From: Armatimonadota bacterium
Lineage (GTDB): Bacteria; Armatimonadota; Armatimonadia; Armatimonadales; Capsulimonadaceae
Assembly: GCA_019239955.1 (NCBI GenBank)
Contig: JAFAZD010000010.1
Span: forward strand, 1 to 41,300
DNA length: 41,300 nucleotides
Reading direction: 5' to 3'
The position numbers were made by a program, and so were the translations under genes. Positions 25,051-32,924 of this stretch are shown piece by piece; the first letter of the stretch is position 1; the number at the start of each line of letters is the position of its first letter. Under the pieces are notes generated by a model. It had not been told where the DNA came from and did not search any database. It saw only the letters and a list, made by a program, of their open reading frames with translations.

Positions 25051-25157
25051 GCGAATGAATTCGCGGCTTGGGCAATGCGCTATCGGCCTTCGCCGATGCA
25101 GAGCAACGATGTCCGCGAAGGCGGACAGTGCATTGAATAGCCGCGACTTCAGGCGCC
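25051..25157. repeat. Branched palindromic element (copy B) upstream of the YHYH operon
   Basis: Outer arms near TGAATTCGCGGCT (25056-25068) and AGCCGCGACTTCA (25139-25151) match at 12 of 13 positions. A middle stem CAATGC/GCATTG and two hairpins, ATCGGC-CTTC-GCCGAT and TGTCCGC-GAAG-GCGGACA (25110-25127), lie inside. The last hairpin and the GCGAAT.AATTCGC end match copy A at 12747-12868. It sits in the leader or promoter region of the minus-strand operon. Confidence 0.7.
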
Positions 25158-25235
25158 AGGCAAAAACTGAATGACTCCGGGTGTCGCACCTCCTTCGCCG
25201 GGCCGGCCATCCGCCCAGCGATTTTTCTGCCGGGG

Positions 25236-25265
25236 TTGACAAACGGCGGGCGGCGCGGCTATACT
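25236..25265 (+). promoter_or_regulatory. Promoter of the ABC exporter, followed by a ~335-base leader
   Basis: TTGACA (25236-25241) and TATACT (25260-25265) are perfect or near-perfect boxes spaced by 18 bases. The start codon lies at 25607, leaving an unusually long leader. The leader contains a possible short frame starting at 25322 and a small hairpin GGCACA...TGTGCC around a T6 run near 25555. Attenuation is possible but not shown. Confidence 0.7.
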
Positions 25266-25606
25266 CTATTCCGTTCGCCCCGGCGGACGCCATTCTGACA
25301 GGAAGGAAGCGGCCCTTGACGATGATTCCTCGCATCATGTTTGAGACGGCAGTACAGGCAGACGCCTGGCGTGCGTCCCGGTGGGCCGGCTTCGTCCTGC
25401 TTCCCCCGGACAGCGCCCCACAGGCCCATTCCGTCTGCACCGCGTCCACCGGAGAACGTCGCCGCTAACACAGCGTCCCCGAAAAGCAGCGTTCCTCCGA
25501 CCGGCCCCGGTGCTCCCTTCGCTTTCCCGATGCGAGGCACACCGAGGCTTTTTTGTGCCCGCACGACAGAACTGACACTCGGCTTTGCACGACGCAAGGA
25601 GGTTTC

Positions 25607-27796
25607 ATGGCGACACGGCTGGCCCCACCCCGACCGCAACATCAAGAAGAAGAGCCGCTGATCCGGCTGGAGGCGGACTTCGACGCCGACGGACGCTTCG
25701 GAAGGCGCACCCTGGAGGTGACGCCCGACGCCGTGCGTGTCCTGGAGGCGTCCGGCGCGACGGCGTTCCAGATGCCCATCGCCGACATCCAGACGGCCCG
25801 CAACGAGCCGCTCGTCGGCGGCGGGCGGCTGGAGGTCACGGCCAATGGCGGCGACATCCTGCCCGTCGTCACGTACTCCCAGTCGGTCGCCGCCCAGTTC
25901 AGCGAGGCGGCGCGCGGCATCGAGCAGCTGGCCAAGGGCGAGCCGCTCTCCATCAATCTCAAGCAGGAGCGGACGCGCTGCCCCAAGTGCGGGCGGCTGC
26001 TGCCGGAGAAGGACGGCATCTGCCCGGCCTGCGTCAACCGCGGGAAGACGATGCTGCGCATCGCCGGCTTCCTCGCGCCCTACAGGCCGCAGGCCGCCGG
26101 GCTGGCGCTGATGGCTGTGCTGACCACGTCGCTCAACCTCGCCCCGCCGCTGATCCAGCGCAACCTGATCAACACCGTCCTGATGGGCCACCGGGGGCTG
26201 GCGCACCTGTACGGGCTGGTGGGGCTGTGGCTGGGGATCGTCACGGCGAACGTGGGCGTGCAGATCGTCACCGGGCGGCTGACGGCATTCCTGGCCGGTC
26301 ACATCGCCGCCGACCTGCGGGCGCGGTTGTACCGGGCCATCGAGTACCTGCAGATCGGCTACTTCGACAAGAAGCAGGTCGGCGCGATCACCAGCCGGGT
26401 GACGCAGGACACCGACCGGGTGTGGGGCTTCCTGGTGCACCGCGTGCCCTATCTGGTCACGAACGGCCTGCTGATGGTGGGCATCGCCATTTTCCTGCTG
26501 CGGACGAACGGACTGCTGACGCTGTGCATTCTGGCCCCCATGCCGGTCGTGATCGTGCTGGCGGCGGCGTTCTGGAAGCCGATGTCCACCCTGTTCACGC
26601 GGGTCGGGCAGAAGTGGGCGCGCTTCCACATGCACCTCAACGAGTCGCTGTCAGGCATCCGCGTGGTGAAGGCGTTCGCGCAGGAGGACCACGAGAACGA
26701 CAAGTTCACCCGGCGCAACCAGGAGCTGATGAACGCGGGCATCACCGCCGACTCGCGCTGGTTCACGCTGTTCGGCGCGATGACTCTCTTCACGAGCCTG
26801 GGCGCGCTGATCAACTGGACGGTGGGCGGGGCGATGGTGTACCATCACCGGATGAGCCTGGGCGACTTCTGGCTGTTCAACGCCTACCTGACGCTGATCT
26901 ACATGCCCTTGCAGTGGTTCGGCCAGCTCAACAACTGGTTCTCGCGGGCGATGGCTGGCGCGGAGCGCATCTTCGAGGTGATGGACACCCAGCCGGAGCC
27001 TTATCTCAAGGGAGCGCAACGGGAGACGGCAATCGTCGGCGAGGTTGAGTTCGCCAACGTGCGCTTCGGCTACGACAAGTCCAACCCTGTCCTGAAGGGC
27101 CTGAACTTCACGGCCAAGCCGGGCGAGATGATCGGCCTGGTCGGCAAGTCCGGCGCGGGCAAAAGCACCACCATCAACCTGATCTGCCGCTTCTACGAGC
27201 CGGACGCGGGCAGCCTGACCATTGACGGCGTGGACTACCGGGACATCAGCCTCCAGACGCTGCGCCGTCAGATCGGCCTCGTGCTGCAGGAGCCGTTCCT
27301 GTTCAACGGCACGGTCGCCGAGAACATCGCCTACGGCAAGCCCGGGGCGTCGTTTGAGGACATCATGGAGGCGGCGAAGGCGGCCAACGCCCACAACTTC
27401 ATCCTGGGCAAGCCGGACGGCTACGACACGATGGTGGGCGAGCGCGGCGCGAAGCTGTCCGGCGGCGAGCGCCAGCGCGTCTCCATCGCCCGCGCCATCC
27501 TGCACGACCCGCGCATCCTGATCCTGGACGAAGCGACCTCCAGCGTGGACGTGGAGACGGAGAAGCAGATCCAGGAGGCCATCGGGCGGCTGACAAAGGG
27601 CCGCACCACCTTCGCCATCGCGCACCGCCTGTCCACCCTCCGCAACGCCGACCGCCTGATCGTCCTGGACGGCGGCCAGATCGTGGAGATGGGCACGCAC
27701 GCCGAGCTGATGGAGAAGCAGGGCGAGTTCCACAAGCTCGTCCAGACTCAGAGCCAGGTCACGCAGATCATCGGCATCGGCACCCAGGGCGAGTAG
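25607..27796 (+). CDS. ABC exporter (half transporter) with N-terminal zinc ribbon
   Basis: This 729-residue protein has an N-terminal soluble beta domain (about 15-115) and a CxxC...CxxC ribbon (CPKCGRLLPEKDGICPAC, about 125-142). A six-helix transmembrane domain follows (about 150-460) and then an ATPase domain (about 475-729). ATPase motifs are Walker A VGKSGAGKSTT (about 510), Q-loop LVLQEPFLFN, signature LSGGERQRVSIARAIL (about 616), Walker B ILILDEATSSVD and H-loop AIAHRLSTL. It should work as a homodimeric exporter. The ribbon plus the leading domain resembles the exporter type that NCBI calls cyanophycin metabolism-associated, whose partner is a DUF1854 protein; one such gene lies at 32925. 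AAGGAGG 6 bases before ATG 27607's counterpart at 25607 fixes the start. The substrate is unknown. Confidence 0.88.
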   Translation: MATRLAPPRPQHQEEEPLIRLEADFDADGRFGRRTLEVTPDAVRVLEASGATAFQMPIADIQTARNEPLVGGGRLEVTANGGDILPVVTYSQSVAAQFSEAARGIEQLAKGEPLSINLKQERTRCPKCGRLLPEKDGICPACVNRGKTMLRIAGFLAPYRPQAAGLALMAVLTTSLNLAPPLIQRNLINTVLMGHRGLAHLYGLVGLWLGIVTANVGVQIVTGRLTAFLAGHIAADLRARLYRAIEYLQIGYFDKKQVGAITSRVTQDTDRVWGFLVHRVPYLVTNGLLMVGIAIFLLRTNGLLTLCILAPMPVVIVLAAAFWKPMSTLFTRVGQKWARFHMHLNESLSGIRVVKAFAQEDHENDKFTRRNQELMNAGITADSRWFTLFGAMTLFTSLGALINWTVGGAMVYHHRMSLGDFWLFNAYLTLIYMPLQWFGQLNNWFSRAMAGAERIFEVMDTQPEPYLKGAQRETAIVGEVEFANVRFGYDKSNPVLKGLNFTAKPGEMIGLVGKSGAGKSTTINLICRFYEPDAGSLTIDGVDYRDISLQTLRRQIGLVLQEPFLFNGTVAENIAYGKPGASFEDIMEAAKAANAHNFILGKPDGYDTMVGERGAKLSGGERQRVSIARAILHDPRILILDEATSSVDVETEKQIQEAIGRLTKGRTTFAIAHRLSTLRNADRLIVLDGGQIVEMGTHAELMEKQGEFHKLVQTQSQVTQIIGIGTQGE

Positions 27797-27842
27797 GGGC
27801 GCGGCTTGCTGCGCCCCGTCCTAAAGGCGTTGGCAGACGCTG

Positions 27843-27920
27843 TGCAGAAAACTTGCGTCTGAGGACGAGTTATATTGTGGTACAATGACACAGACTCTAT
27901 TCCAATGCAAGTTTTCTGCA
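27843..27920. promoter_or_regulatory. 14-bp inverted repeat around the promoter region of the ATPase/RloB pair
   Basis: TGCAGAAAACTTGC (27843-27856) and its exact complement (27907-27920) flank a 50-base interior. The interior holds a second matched pair GTCTG (27857-27861)/CAGAC (27891-27895), a small palindrome ATTGT-GGT-ACAAT, and a likely -10 box TACAAT (27881-27886). No good -35 is visible. The repeat could be an operator, an RNA leader structure, or the end of a mobile insertion. Confidence 0.65.
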
Positions 27921-27952
27921 TATGCTTTCCGTTTGCCCTTCGGTGCCCGCCC

Positions 27953-29272
27953 ATGATCATTGAAATTAAAATCGCCAACTACCGCTCCATCAACGCCGAA
28001 CAGACATTGAGCTTTGTAGCGGAGAATGCCAAGCGCCACCCCGATAATTTGATTTCCTGCAAGGGATACAAATTGCTCAAAGCCACCGCCCTGTTCGGCG
28101 CGAATGCCTCCGGCAAGAGCAACTTCGTTCGAGCCATCCAGGTGATGCGCGATTTCGTGCGCGACTCGGCGACTCGCATGAACGAGGGCGATCCCATCAC
28201 GACAGTGGAACCCTACCGTCTTGATCCCGCGATGCGCGATGGGCCCTCACGTTTTGAGATCACATTCGTCACGGATGGCATTGTGTACGTCTACGGATTT
28301 GAGGCTAATCGGAGCCGAGTCCAGTCAGAGTGGCTGACAGCGGAACGAGAGACAACAGGAGCTAAGGTCTGCGACTTCCAGCGCACGTTCAACGCAACGC
28401 TCGGTACAGATAGCTGGGAATTTGCGGGCTTCAAGAAGTCCGACGCCCGCCAGATCATGACACGGACATTGCAAAACATGCTGGCACTCTCCGTTGGTGC
28501 TCAACAGAATGTTGATGTAATTCGGCCGGCCTACCGCTACATCCGCAACAACATTCGGACATTTGACATGTCCAGCGAGGCGGACCTCTTGGTTGCCCTA
28601 ACGGCACGACTGTGTGAGACAGAAGAGCATACTAGGCAGGCAGTAATCGCCCTGCTTTCTGACGCAGATACAGGCATGGAGGACTTCCGCATCGAAACCA
28701 AGACGAAAGGCAATCTGCCTGATGTTGAGCCTGGTATGCCGGACGAAGTGTCGGATTTTCTTCTGGCAATACGAAGATTCGCTGCCGTGAGTCCGACGCC
28801 AAGCATTGTTTCAATGCGCCGCGATAGTGAGGGAAGGATGGTGGAATTTGACTTCGAGGCCGACGATTCACAAGGGACACAACGCTTTATTGGGATTGCC
28901 GGGCAATTTTTAGATGCTCTGAAGACCGGAGCTTTCATCGTCTTAGACGAGTTAAGTGCCAGTATGCACCCGCTGCTGACACGCCGCTTGCTCGAACTCT
29001 TTCAGAGCGCCGGGGCGAACACCACTGGGGCGCAACTGTTGTTCACCACCCATGACTCGTCTCTGCTGGATCAGGACCTGTTCCGGCGTGACCAGATTTG
29101 GCTCGCCGAGAAGTGCGACGGAGCATCCACATTCTTCTCACTCGCGGACATCCAGCCTCCCGTTCGCAACACGGAGTCGTTCCTGCGCAACTACCTAATC
29201 GGACGATACGGCGGTACGCCGCATCTGGGACGGGCCTTTGACGATTTAGCCGCCGGTGGGGTCAGAGCATGA
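27953..29272 (+). CDS. AAA family ATPase (RloA/AbiLi-like), defence candidate
   Basis: This 439-residue ATPase of the SMC/OLD-like AAA_15/AAA_21 group has Walker A LFGANASGKSN (about 47-57) right after an N-terminal IKIANYRSINAEQTLSF. Walker B is FIVLDELSASMHP (about 325-337), followed by an LLFTTHDSSLLD switch (about 360-371). The stretch between is the helical insertion typical of these proteins. It lacks a C-terminal TOPRIM domain; the nuclease-like partner is the next gene, which overlaps it by four bases (ATGA). Such ATPase/RloB pairs are related to abortive-infection and RM-linked Rlo systems. ATG 27953 is chosen because homologous N-termini begin M..I.I.NYRS; no clear ribosome site is seen. 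The base composition is visibly less GC-rich than the neighbours, suggesting transfer. Confidence 0.82.
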   Translation: MIIEIKIANYRSINAEQTLSFVAENAKRHPDNLISCKGYKLLKATALFGANASGKSNFVRAIQVMRDFVRDSATRMNEGDPITTVEPYRLDPAMRDGPSRFEITFVTDGIVYVYGFEANRSRVQSEWLTAERETTGAKVCDFQRTFNATLGTDSWEFAGFKKSDARQIMTRTLQNMLALSVGAQQNVDVIRPAYRYIRNNIRTFDMSSEADLLVALTARLCETEEHTRQAVIALLSDADTGMEDFRIETKTKGNLPDVEPGMPDEVSDFLLAIRRFAAVSPTPSIVSMRRDSEGRMVEFDFEADDSQGTQRFIGIAGQFLDALKTGAFIVLDELSASMHPLLTRRLLELFQSAGANTTGAQLLFTTHDSSLLDQDLFRRDQIWLAEKCDGASTFFSLADIQPPVRNTESFLRNYLIGRYGGTPHLGRAFDDLAAGGVRA

Positions 29273-29892
29273 GGCCGAAGCGCCCCCAGAACCCGCGCAG
29301 GCGCAGGCACTCACTGCTGATTCAGTGTGAAGGGCAGAAGACGGAGCCGAATTATCTCGATGAACTCTGTAAAGTGTGCGGCGTTCGACACCGGCTGGAG
29401 GTGAAGGTGAAAGCCGGCAAGGGGCAGAGCGCGGCCGTGACGGTCAACGCGGCCATCACGGAGGGTCAACGTAGAGTACAGGGTGAGAAGGTTTATGACG
29501 AGGTCTGGTGCGTGCTGGACGTGGAACACGCCGGGCACGAGGCGAAGCTGAACGAAGCCATCGCATTGGCACGGAAAAACAACATCCGCCTGTTCCTGTC
29601 CAATCCCTCGTTTGAGGTATGGCTGATCGCCCACTTCGAGCGCACCAAACGTGACTTCGCCAATGGCGACGCAACGAAAGGCTATTTGTCACAGACGTAT
29701 TGGCAGAAGCACTTCGGTTGTGACTATGACGAGGGTGATGAGCGCCTGTATGAAAGATTGGCGGATCGCGTGGGTGTGGCACTGGACAACGCACAATGGG
29801 TGCTGGAAACCTTTCACGAGAATGCTTCCTGCCGGGACAGCAACGCCTCCACGGAGGTCTACCAGTTGGTGCGAGAACTTCTACAGGTGTAG
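29269..29892 (+). CDS. RloB-like TOPRIM-type nuclease-like partner
   Basis: This 207-residue protein of the RloB family begins with a basic tail (MRPKRPQNPRRRR), followed by LLIQCEGQKTEPNYLDEL (about 16-33). The Glu of CEG and the TEPNY block match the first TOPRIM-like motif. EVWCVLDVEHAGHEAKLNEAI (about 78-98) takes the place of the usual WCVFD.DDH; here it reads DVEHAGH, so the second Asp of DxD is replaced by Glu. SNPSFEVWLIAHFER (about 113-127) is the third conserved block. In this family the ATPase gates a nuclease-like effector against phage; that activity is known for related systems and not shown here. The start overlaps the ATPase stop, a clear two-gene operon. Confidence 0.85.
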   Translation: MRPKRPQNPRRRRHSLLIQCEGQKTEPNYLDELCKVCGVRHRLEVKVKAGKGQSAAVTVNAAITEGQRRVQGEKVYDEVWCVLDVEHAGHEAKLNEAIALARKNNIRLFLSNPSFEVWLIAHFERTKRDFANGDATKGYLSQTYWQKHFGCDYDEGDERLYERLADRVGVALDNAQWVLETFHENASCRDSNASTEVYQLVRELLQV

Positions 29893-29998
29893 CTCCGCGC
29901 GCGTCCTCCGGCCCAGATTGCCGATAATTTCCCTGGAGAACAGACGATGGTTTCAGAAGGGGAATGTGGGAGAGGGTTCGGACGACGATATGCAAATC

Positions 29999-30061
29999 TG
30001 CCAAAACGAACTCCGCCCCGCCCCCTTCTCCGGTGATTCAAACTTTGCCAAAACGAACCCC
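29999..30061 (+). repeat. Two 16-base direct repeats, TGCCAAAACGAACYCC
   Basis: Copies at 29999-30014 and 30046-30061 differ at one base. The second forms part of a hairpin (TTTGCC... with CCCC-TTTGTCT-GGGG-GCAAA) just before the HEAT gene. The surrounding 200 bases hold no gene; the apparent coding extension of the HEAT protein through it is not credible. Confidence 0.5.
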
Positions 30062-30098
30062 TTTGTCTGGGGGCAAATTCCTGTGGGAGAACAGAGAC

Positions 30099-30662
30099 GT
30101 GGAGAGATGCGAGGTTCAAGCACTGATTGACCGCCTGGCGGAGCGCCACACCGACTGGACGGTGTTCGAGGCGCTGGCCCGACACATCGTCCGCGACGAA
30201 CACGCTCTGCGGGCGGTGCTGGACGCCATCACTTCGCATCCCAACCCGAAGGTGCGGCGGCTGTGCGCGGACCTGATGGACCACCACGGAGATGACCGTT
30301 GTGTGGAGACGCTGCGGCAGGCCCTGCATGACCCCGTGCCGCGCGTCCGCCGCCAGGCAGTCCACTCCTTGAGCTGCCAGCGGTGCAAGACCTGCGCCCT
30401 GACCGTGGGCGTCGTCCCGGTCCTGACCGACGTGGCGCTCACGGACGAGAACATGTGGGTGCGCCGCGAGGCCGTCTGCGCCCTGGCGTTCCAGCCGCGC
30501 GACGCTCGCGCCGCCGCCGCGCTGCGTGTCCTCCTCGCCCGCGAGACCGACCCGAAGATCACCAGCGAGGTTCACGGGGCGCTGCGGATCCATGACGAGG
30601 AGTACCGCCGGGCGAGCAACGCGGCCGCCAGGGTGCGTCAGCAGAGAATTGATAGGATGTAG
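30099..30662 (+). CDS. HEAT-repeat protein with a Cys cluster
   Basis: This 187-residue all-helical protein has roughly four HEAT/PBS-lyase-like repeats. Visible repeats are VLDAITSHPNPKVRRLCADLM, LRQALHDPVPRVRRQAVHSL, LTDVALTDENMWVRREAVCAL and LRVLLARETDPKITSEVHGAL. A conserved-looking LSCQRCKTCAL (about 100-110) may bind metal or a cluster. GTG 30099 is preferred, with GGGAGA upstream, because the homologous start wording (LIDRLAERHTDWTVFEALARHI) follows at once. An open frame continues upstream to 29964 but only through repeat sequence. It is probably a protein-protein interaction module. It sits between a defence-like pair and a radical SAM gene. Confidence 0.7.
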   Translation: MERCEVQALIDRLAERHTDWTVFEALARHIVRDEHALRAVLDAITSHPNPKVRRLCADLMDHHGDDRCVETLRQALHDPVPRVRRQAVHSLSCQRCKTCALTVGVVPVLTDVALTDENMWVRREAVCALAFQPRDARAAAALRVLLARETDPKITSEVHGALRIHDEEYRRASNAAARVRQQRIDRM

Positions 30663-30705
30663 GGGCTTGGCATGGCAAGCCCCTACATCACCCGCCAAGC
30701 CCCTC
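30661..30705 (+). promoter_or_regulatory. Alternative stem-loops before the radical SAM gene
   Basis: AGGGGCTTG (30661-30669) can pair with CAAGCCCCT at 30676-30684 (6-base loop) or with an identical CAAGCCCCT at 30697-30705, directly before the ribosome site GGAGG (30707-30711). The choice of partner could expose or mask the ribosome site, since CCTCC of the second arm region is complementary to GGAGG. It may equally be a terminator of the HEAT gene. Confidence 0.45.
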
Positions 30706-30716
30706 CGGAGGCAAAC

Positions 30717-31778
30717 ATGGGACTGAACATGCACATGGAAGTGGCGGGCTGCCCGACGGTCTGCAAGCACTGCTGGGCGCAGGGCGTCCCCTACGGGATG
30801 ATGCCTCTGGAAGACATACGTTTCGCGTTAGAGGGGGCGCGGCAGTTTTGTGACGACGCCGGCATTGACTTCGGCTCTTACCCGATGCACGAGATCGCCG
30901 CCCACCCGCAGGCCGCAGAAGTGATGCGGCTGTTCCGGGAGGTCTGCGGTGACGACTTCGAGCCGCTGCCGACCACCGGAGTACCGTTCGCCACGCGGGA
31001 CGACTGGCGGGAGTTGGCCACCGCCATCGGCGCGCAGGGCACGCGCCATTTCTGGGTCGCCTTTCACGGCCTGGGGGCGGAGCATGACGCACTGGTCAGC
31101 CGGGATGGGGCCTTTCAGGAGACGTTGCTGGCCGTCGAGCGGGTCAAGTGCCTCGGCTTCCGCTGCGGGGCCAATGTGTTCGTGACGCGCGAGTTGGCTG
31201 CCCAATTTGAGCCAATGGCGGAGACGCTGCAAAGGCTGGGGCTGAGCGGGATGGCCTGGGACGTGGCGCGCTACTATCCGACGGCACGTGCGCGCCAGTA
31301 CGAGGCGCACCGGCCCACCCTGGACGACCTGCGCCCGATCTCGGACCGGGTGCGGAGGCTGACCATCTACGGCGAGGTGCAGTGGAAGAACCTGGAGGCG
31401 TACACCGAGGCCGCCTGGGTTCGCAAGGCTATGCGCGACGAGTGGGAGGCCGCCTGCCAGCCGTGGGAACTGATCCCCCAGGAAGGCGTCTCTCTGGTCT
31501 GCCGCCCCAACCTGGACGTTCACACCGGCGAGGCGGGGCTGTATGGGCAGCGGCACGGCAACCTCAAGGCAGACGGCGTCGCCACCACGCTACGACGGGC
31601 CATTGACTACGGCCCGCGTTCCAAGGACAGCCTCTACCGGCTCCCGGATCCGCTACCGTCCATCGCGGAGTTGGCAGAGCGTCACGGCGACCCGTGCGGC
31701 CAGGCCGTCTACTTTGAGGCCTCGTCCATGCGCTACCGCTGGCTCGACCGCGCCGCCGGAAAGGCCGGGGCGGCTTGA
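30717..31778 (+). CDS. Radical SAM protein of unknown substrate
   Basis: This 353-residue protein begins MGLNMHMEVAGCPTVCKHC. C12, C16 and C19 form the CxxxCxxC motif that binds the 4Fe-4S cluster and S-adenosylmethionine. The rest is consistent with a partial TIM barrel (DFGSYPMHEIAAHPQ, TRHFWVAFHGLG, RCGANVFVTREL, GMAWDVARYYPTARARQY) and a C-terminal region with SLVCRPNLDVHTGEAGLYGQR. There is no SPASM Cys cluster. The start at 30717 has GGAGG at 30707-30711; an earlier in-frame ATG at 30672 lies in the hairpin. The substrate is unknown. It overlaps the next gene by its stop (TTGA), and two GNATs follow, suggesting a small modification pathway or resistance function. Confidence 0.8.
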   Translation: MGLNMHMEVAGCPTVCKHCWAQGVPYGMMPLEDIRFALEGARQFCDDAGIDFGSYPMHEIAAHPQAAEVMRLFREVCGDDFEPLPTTGVPFATRDDWRELATAIGAQGTRHFWVAFHGLGAEHDALVSRDGAFQETLLAVERVKCLGFRCGANVFVTRELAAQFEPMAETLQRLGLSGMAWDVARYYPTARARQYEAHRPTLDDLRPISDRVRRLTIYGEVQWKNLEAYTEAAWVRKAMRDEWEAACQPWELIPQEGVSLVCRPNLDVHTGEAGLYGQRHGNLKADGVATTLRRAIDYGPRSKDSLYRLPDPLPSIAELAERHGDPCGQAVYFEASSMRYRWLDRAAGKAGAA

Positions 31779-32341
31779 AACCTCTGGAAACCGAGCGGCT
31801 GCTTCTGCGGGTGTTTTGCACAGGCGATCTGGAAGACGTCTATCGGGAAGTGTATTCTGACCCGGACGTGGCGAATTTCTACTGCGGCCGGACGAAGACG
31901 CGGGAGGAGACGCAGGAGTGGCTGGCGTTTCGCACCGCCGAATGGGGCTACACTGGCTCCTTCGGGCGGCTGGCCGTCGCGCGCAAGAACGATAGGGCGC
32001 TGCTGGGAATGGTCGGTCTGGATGCCTACGTGAACAACTTCGCGCGATTCCCCGACGATCCGGCCCCGCGCTTCAACGACGTGGAGGTGGAATTGAGCTT
32101 CGCCTTTGGCAAGCGATACTGGGGCCAGGGGTACGCCTTTGAGGCATCGCAGGCGCTCATCCGTTTTGCGTTCGAGGACCGGCGGCTCCGGCGGCTGGTG
32201 GGCGGCGCGGCCCTGGAAAACGAGCGGTCGCGCCGGCTGCAAGAGCGGCTGGGCTTCCGGGTGATGCTGACGGCGGACGGCGGCGGGTACATTACGATTT
32301 TGGAGAACACCCTGATTCCCGAAAAGGAGACGGGCCTGTGA
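31775..32341 (+). CDS. GNAT N-acetyltransferase, RimJ/RimL type (first)
   Basis: This 188-residue protein has the GNAT fold of the Acetyltransf_3 (RimJ-like) group. It begins with LETERLLLRVFCTGDLEDV; FGRLAVARKNDRALLGMVGL is the central strand pair, VEVELSFAFGKRYWGQGYAFEA holds the acetyl-CoA loop (usual pattern 'W.QGYA.EA'), and NERSRRLQERLGFR is the final helix. It should transfer an acetyl group to a protein N-terminus or small amine. It starts with TTG (31775) overlapping the TGA of the radical SAM gene and ends overlapping the next GNAT, so translation is coupled. The acceptor is unknown. Confidence 0.8.
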   Translation: MKPLETERLLLRVFCTGDLEDVYREVYSDPDVANFYCGRTKTREETQEWLAFRTAEWGYTGSFGRLAVARKNDRALLGMVGLDAYVNNFARFPDDPAPRFNDVEVELSFAFGKRYWGQGYAFEASQALIRFAFEDRRLRRLVGGAALENERSRRLQERLGFRVMLTADGGGYITILENTLIPEKETGL

Positions 32342-32895
32342 ACCTGACCATGCCGCCGCTGGAAACGGAGCGCCTCCTCGTCCGGCCTTACACGATGGAT
32401 GACCTGCCGAACGTGCCGCAGTGCTCCGACCCGGATCGGCGGCGGGAGTGGCTGGAATGGACGGTGCGGAACTATCAGCAACTGGCGGGACTGTATCAGC
32501 CGCCATACGGCGACCGGGCCGTCGTGCTCAAAGAGGCGGGCGTCCTCATCGGCTCGGTCGGCTATGTGCCATCGTGGGGGCCTTTCCAGCGGCTGCCGTC
32601 ATTCCGTCAGGCGGGCGATGACCCCGCCTCCCCGCTCTGCACGCCGGAGATGGGGCTGTTCTGGACGCTCGCCCCAGAGCACCGGGGGCGCGGCTATGCG
32701 ACGGAGGCCGCCCGCGCCCTGATCGGCTTCGCCTTCACCGACCTGCAGGCGCGGCGGGTGGTGGCGACGACGGAGCATGACAACCTGCCGTCGCAGGCGG
32801 TGATGCGCCGGCTGGGCATGACCCTGGAAGCGAACCCATTGCCGGAACCCGAATGGTTCCAGGTGGTGGGGGTACTGCACAACACTATAGGATAA
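32338..32895 (+). CDS. GNAT N-acetyltransferase, RimJ/RimL type (second)
   Basis: This 185-residue paralogue of the preceding gene begins PPLETERLLVRPYTMDDLPN. The acetyl-CoA loop is WTLAPEHRGRGYATEAARAL (R/Q-x-x-G-x-A form HRGRGYA) and the last helix region is HDNLPSQAVMRRLGM. It starts at GTG 32338, overlapping the previous TGA by three bases. Two similar but clearly diverged acetyltransferases in a row point to an old duplication or to two acceptors in the same pathway. No sign of an aminoglycoside-specific motif is seen. It is followed by a 29-base gap to the DUF1854 gene. Confidence 0.8.
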   Translation: MNLTMPPLETERLLVRPYTMDDLPNVPQCSDPDRRREWLEWTVRNYQQLAGLYQPPYGDRAVVLKEAGVLIGSVGYVPSWGPFQRLPSFRQAGDDPASPLCTPEMGLFWTLAPEHRGRGYATEAARALIGFAFTDLQARRVVATTEHDNLPSQAVMRRLGMTLEANPLPEPEWFQVVGVLHNTIG

Positions 32896-32924
32896 GACGG
32901 GAGTGCCGGAAAGGAGATACGTGA

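Noticed and set aside
25259-26635. 458-codon minus-strand frame opposite the ABC exporter
   Set aside because: Arg/Gln/Ala-rich shadow without motifs; the plus strand has all ABC motifs.
29964-30098. N-terminal extension of the HEAT protein
   Set aside because: It is made of the direct repeat region and shows no helical repeat pattern; GTG 30099 fits better.
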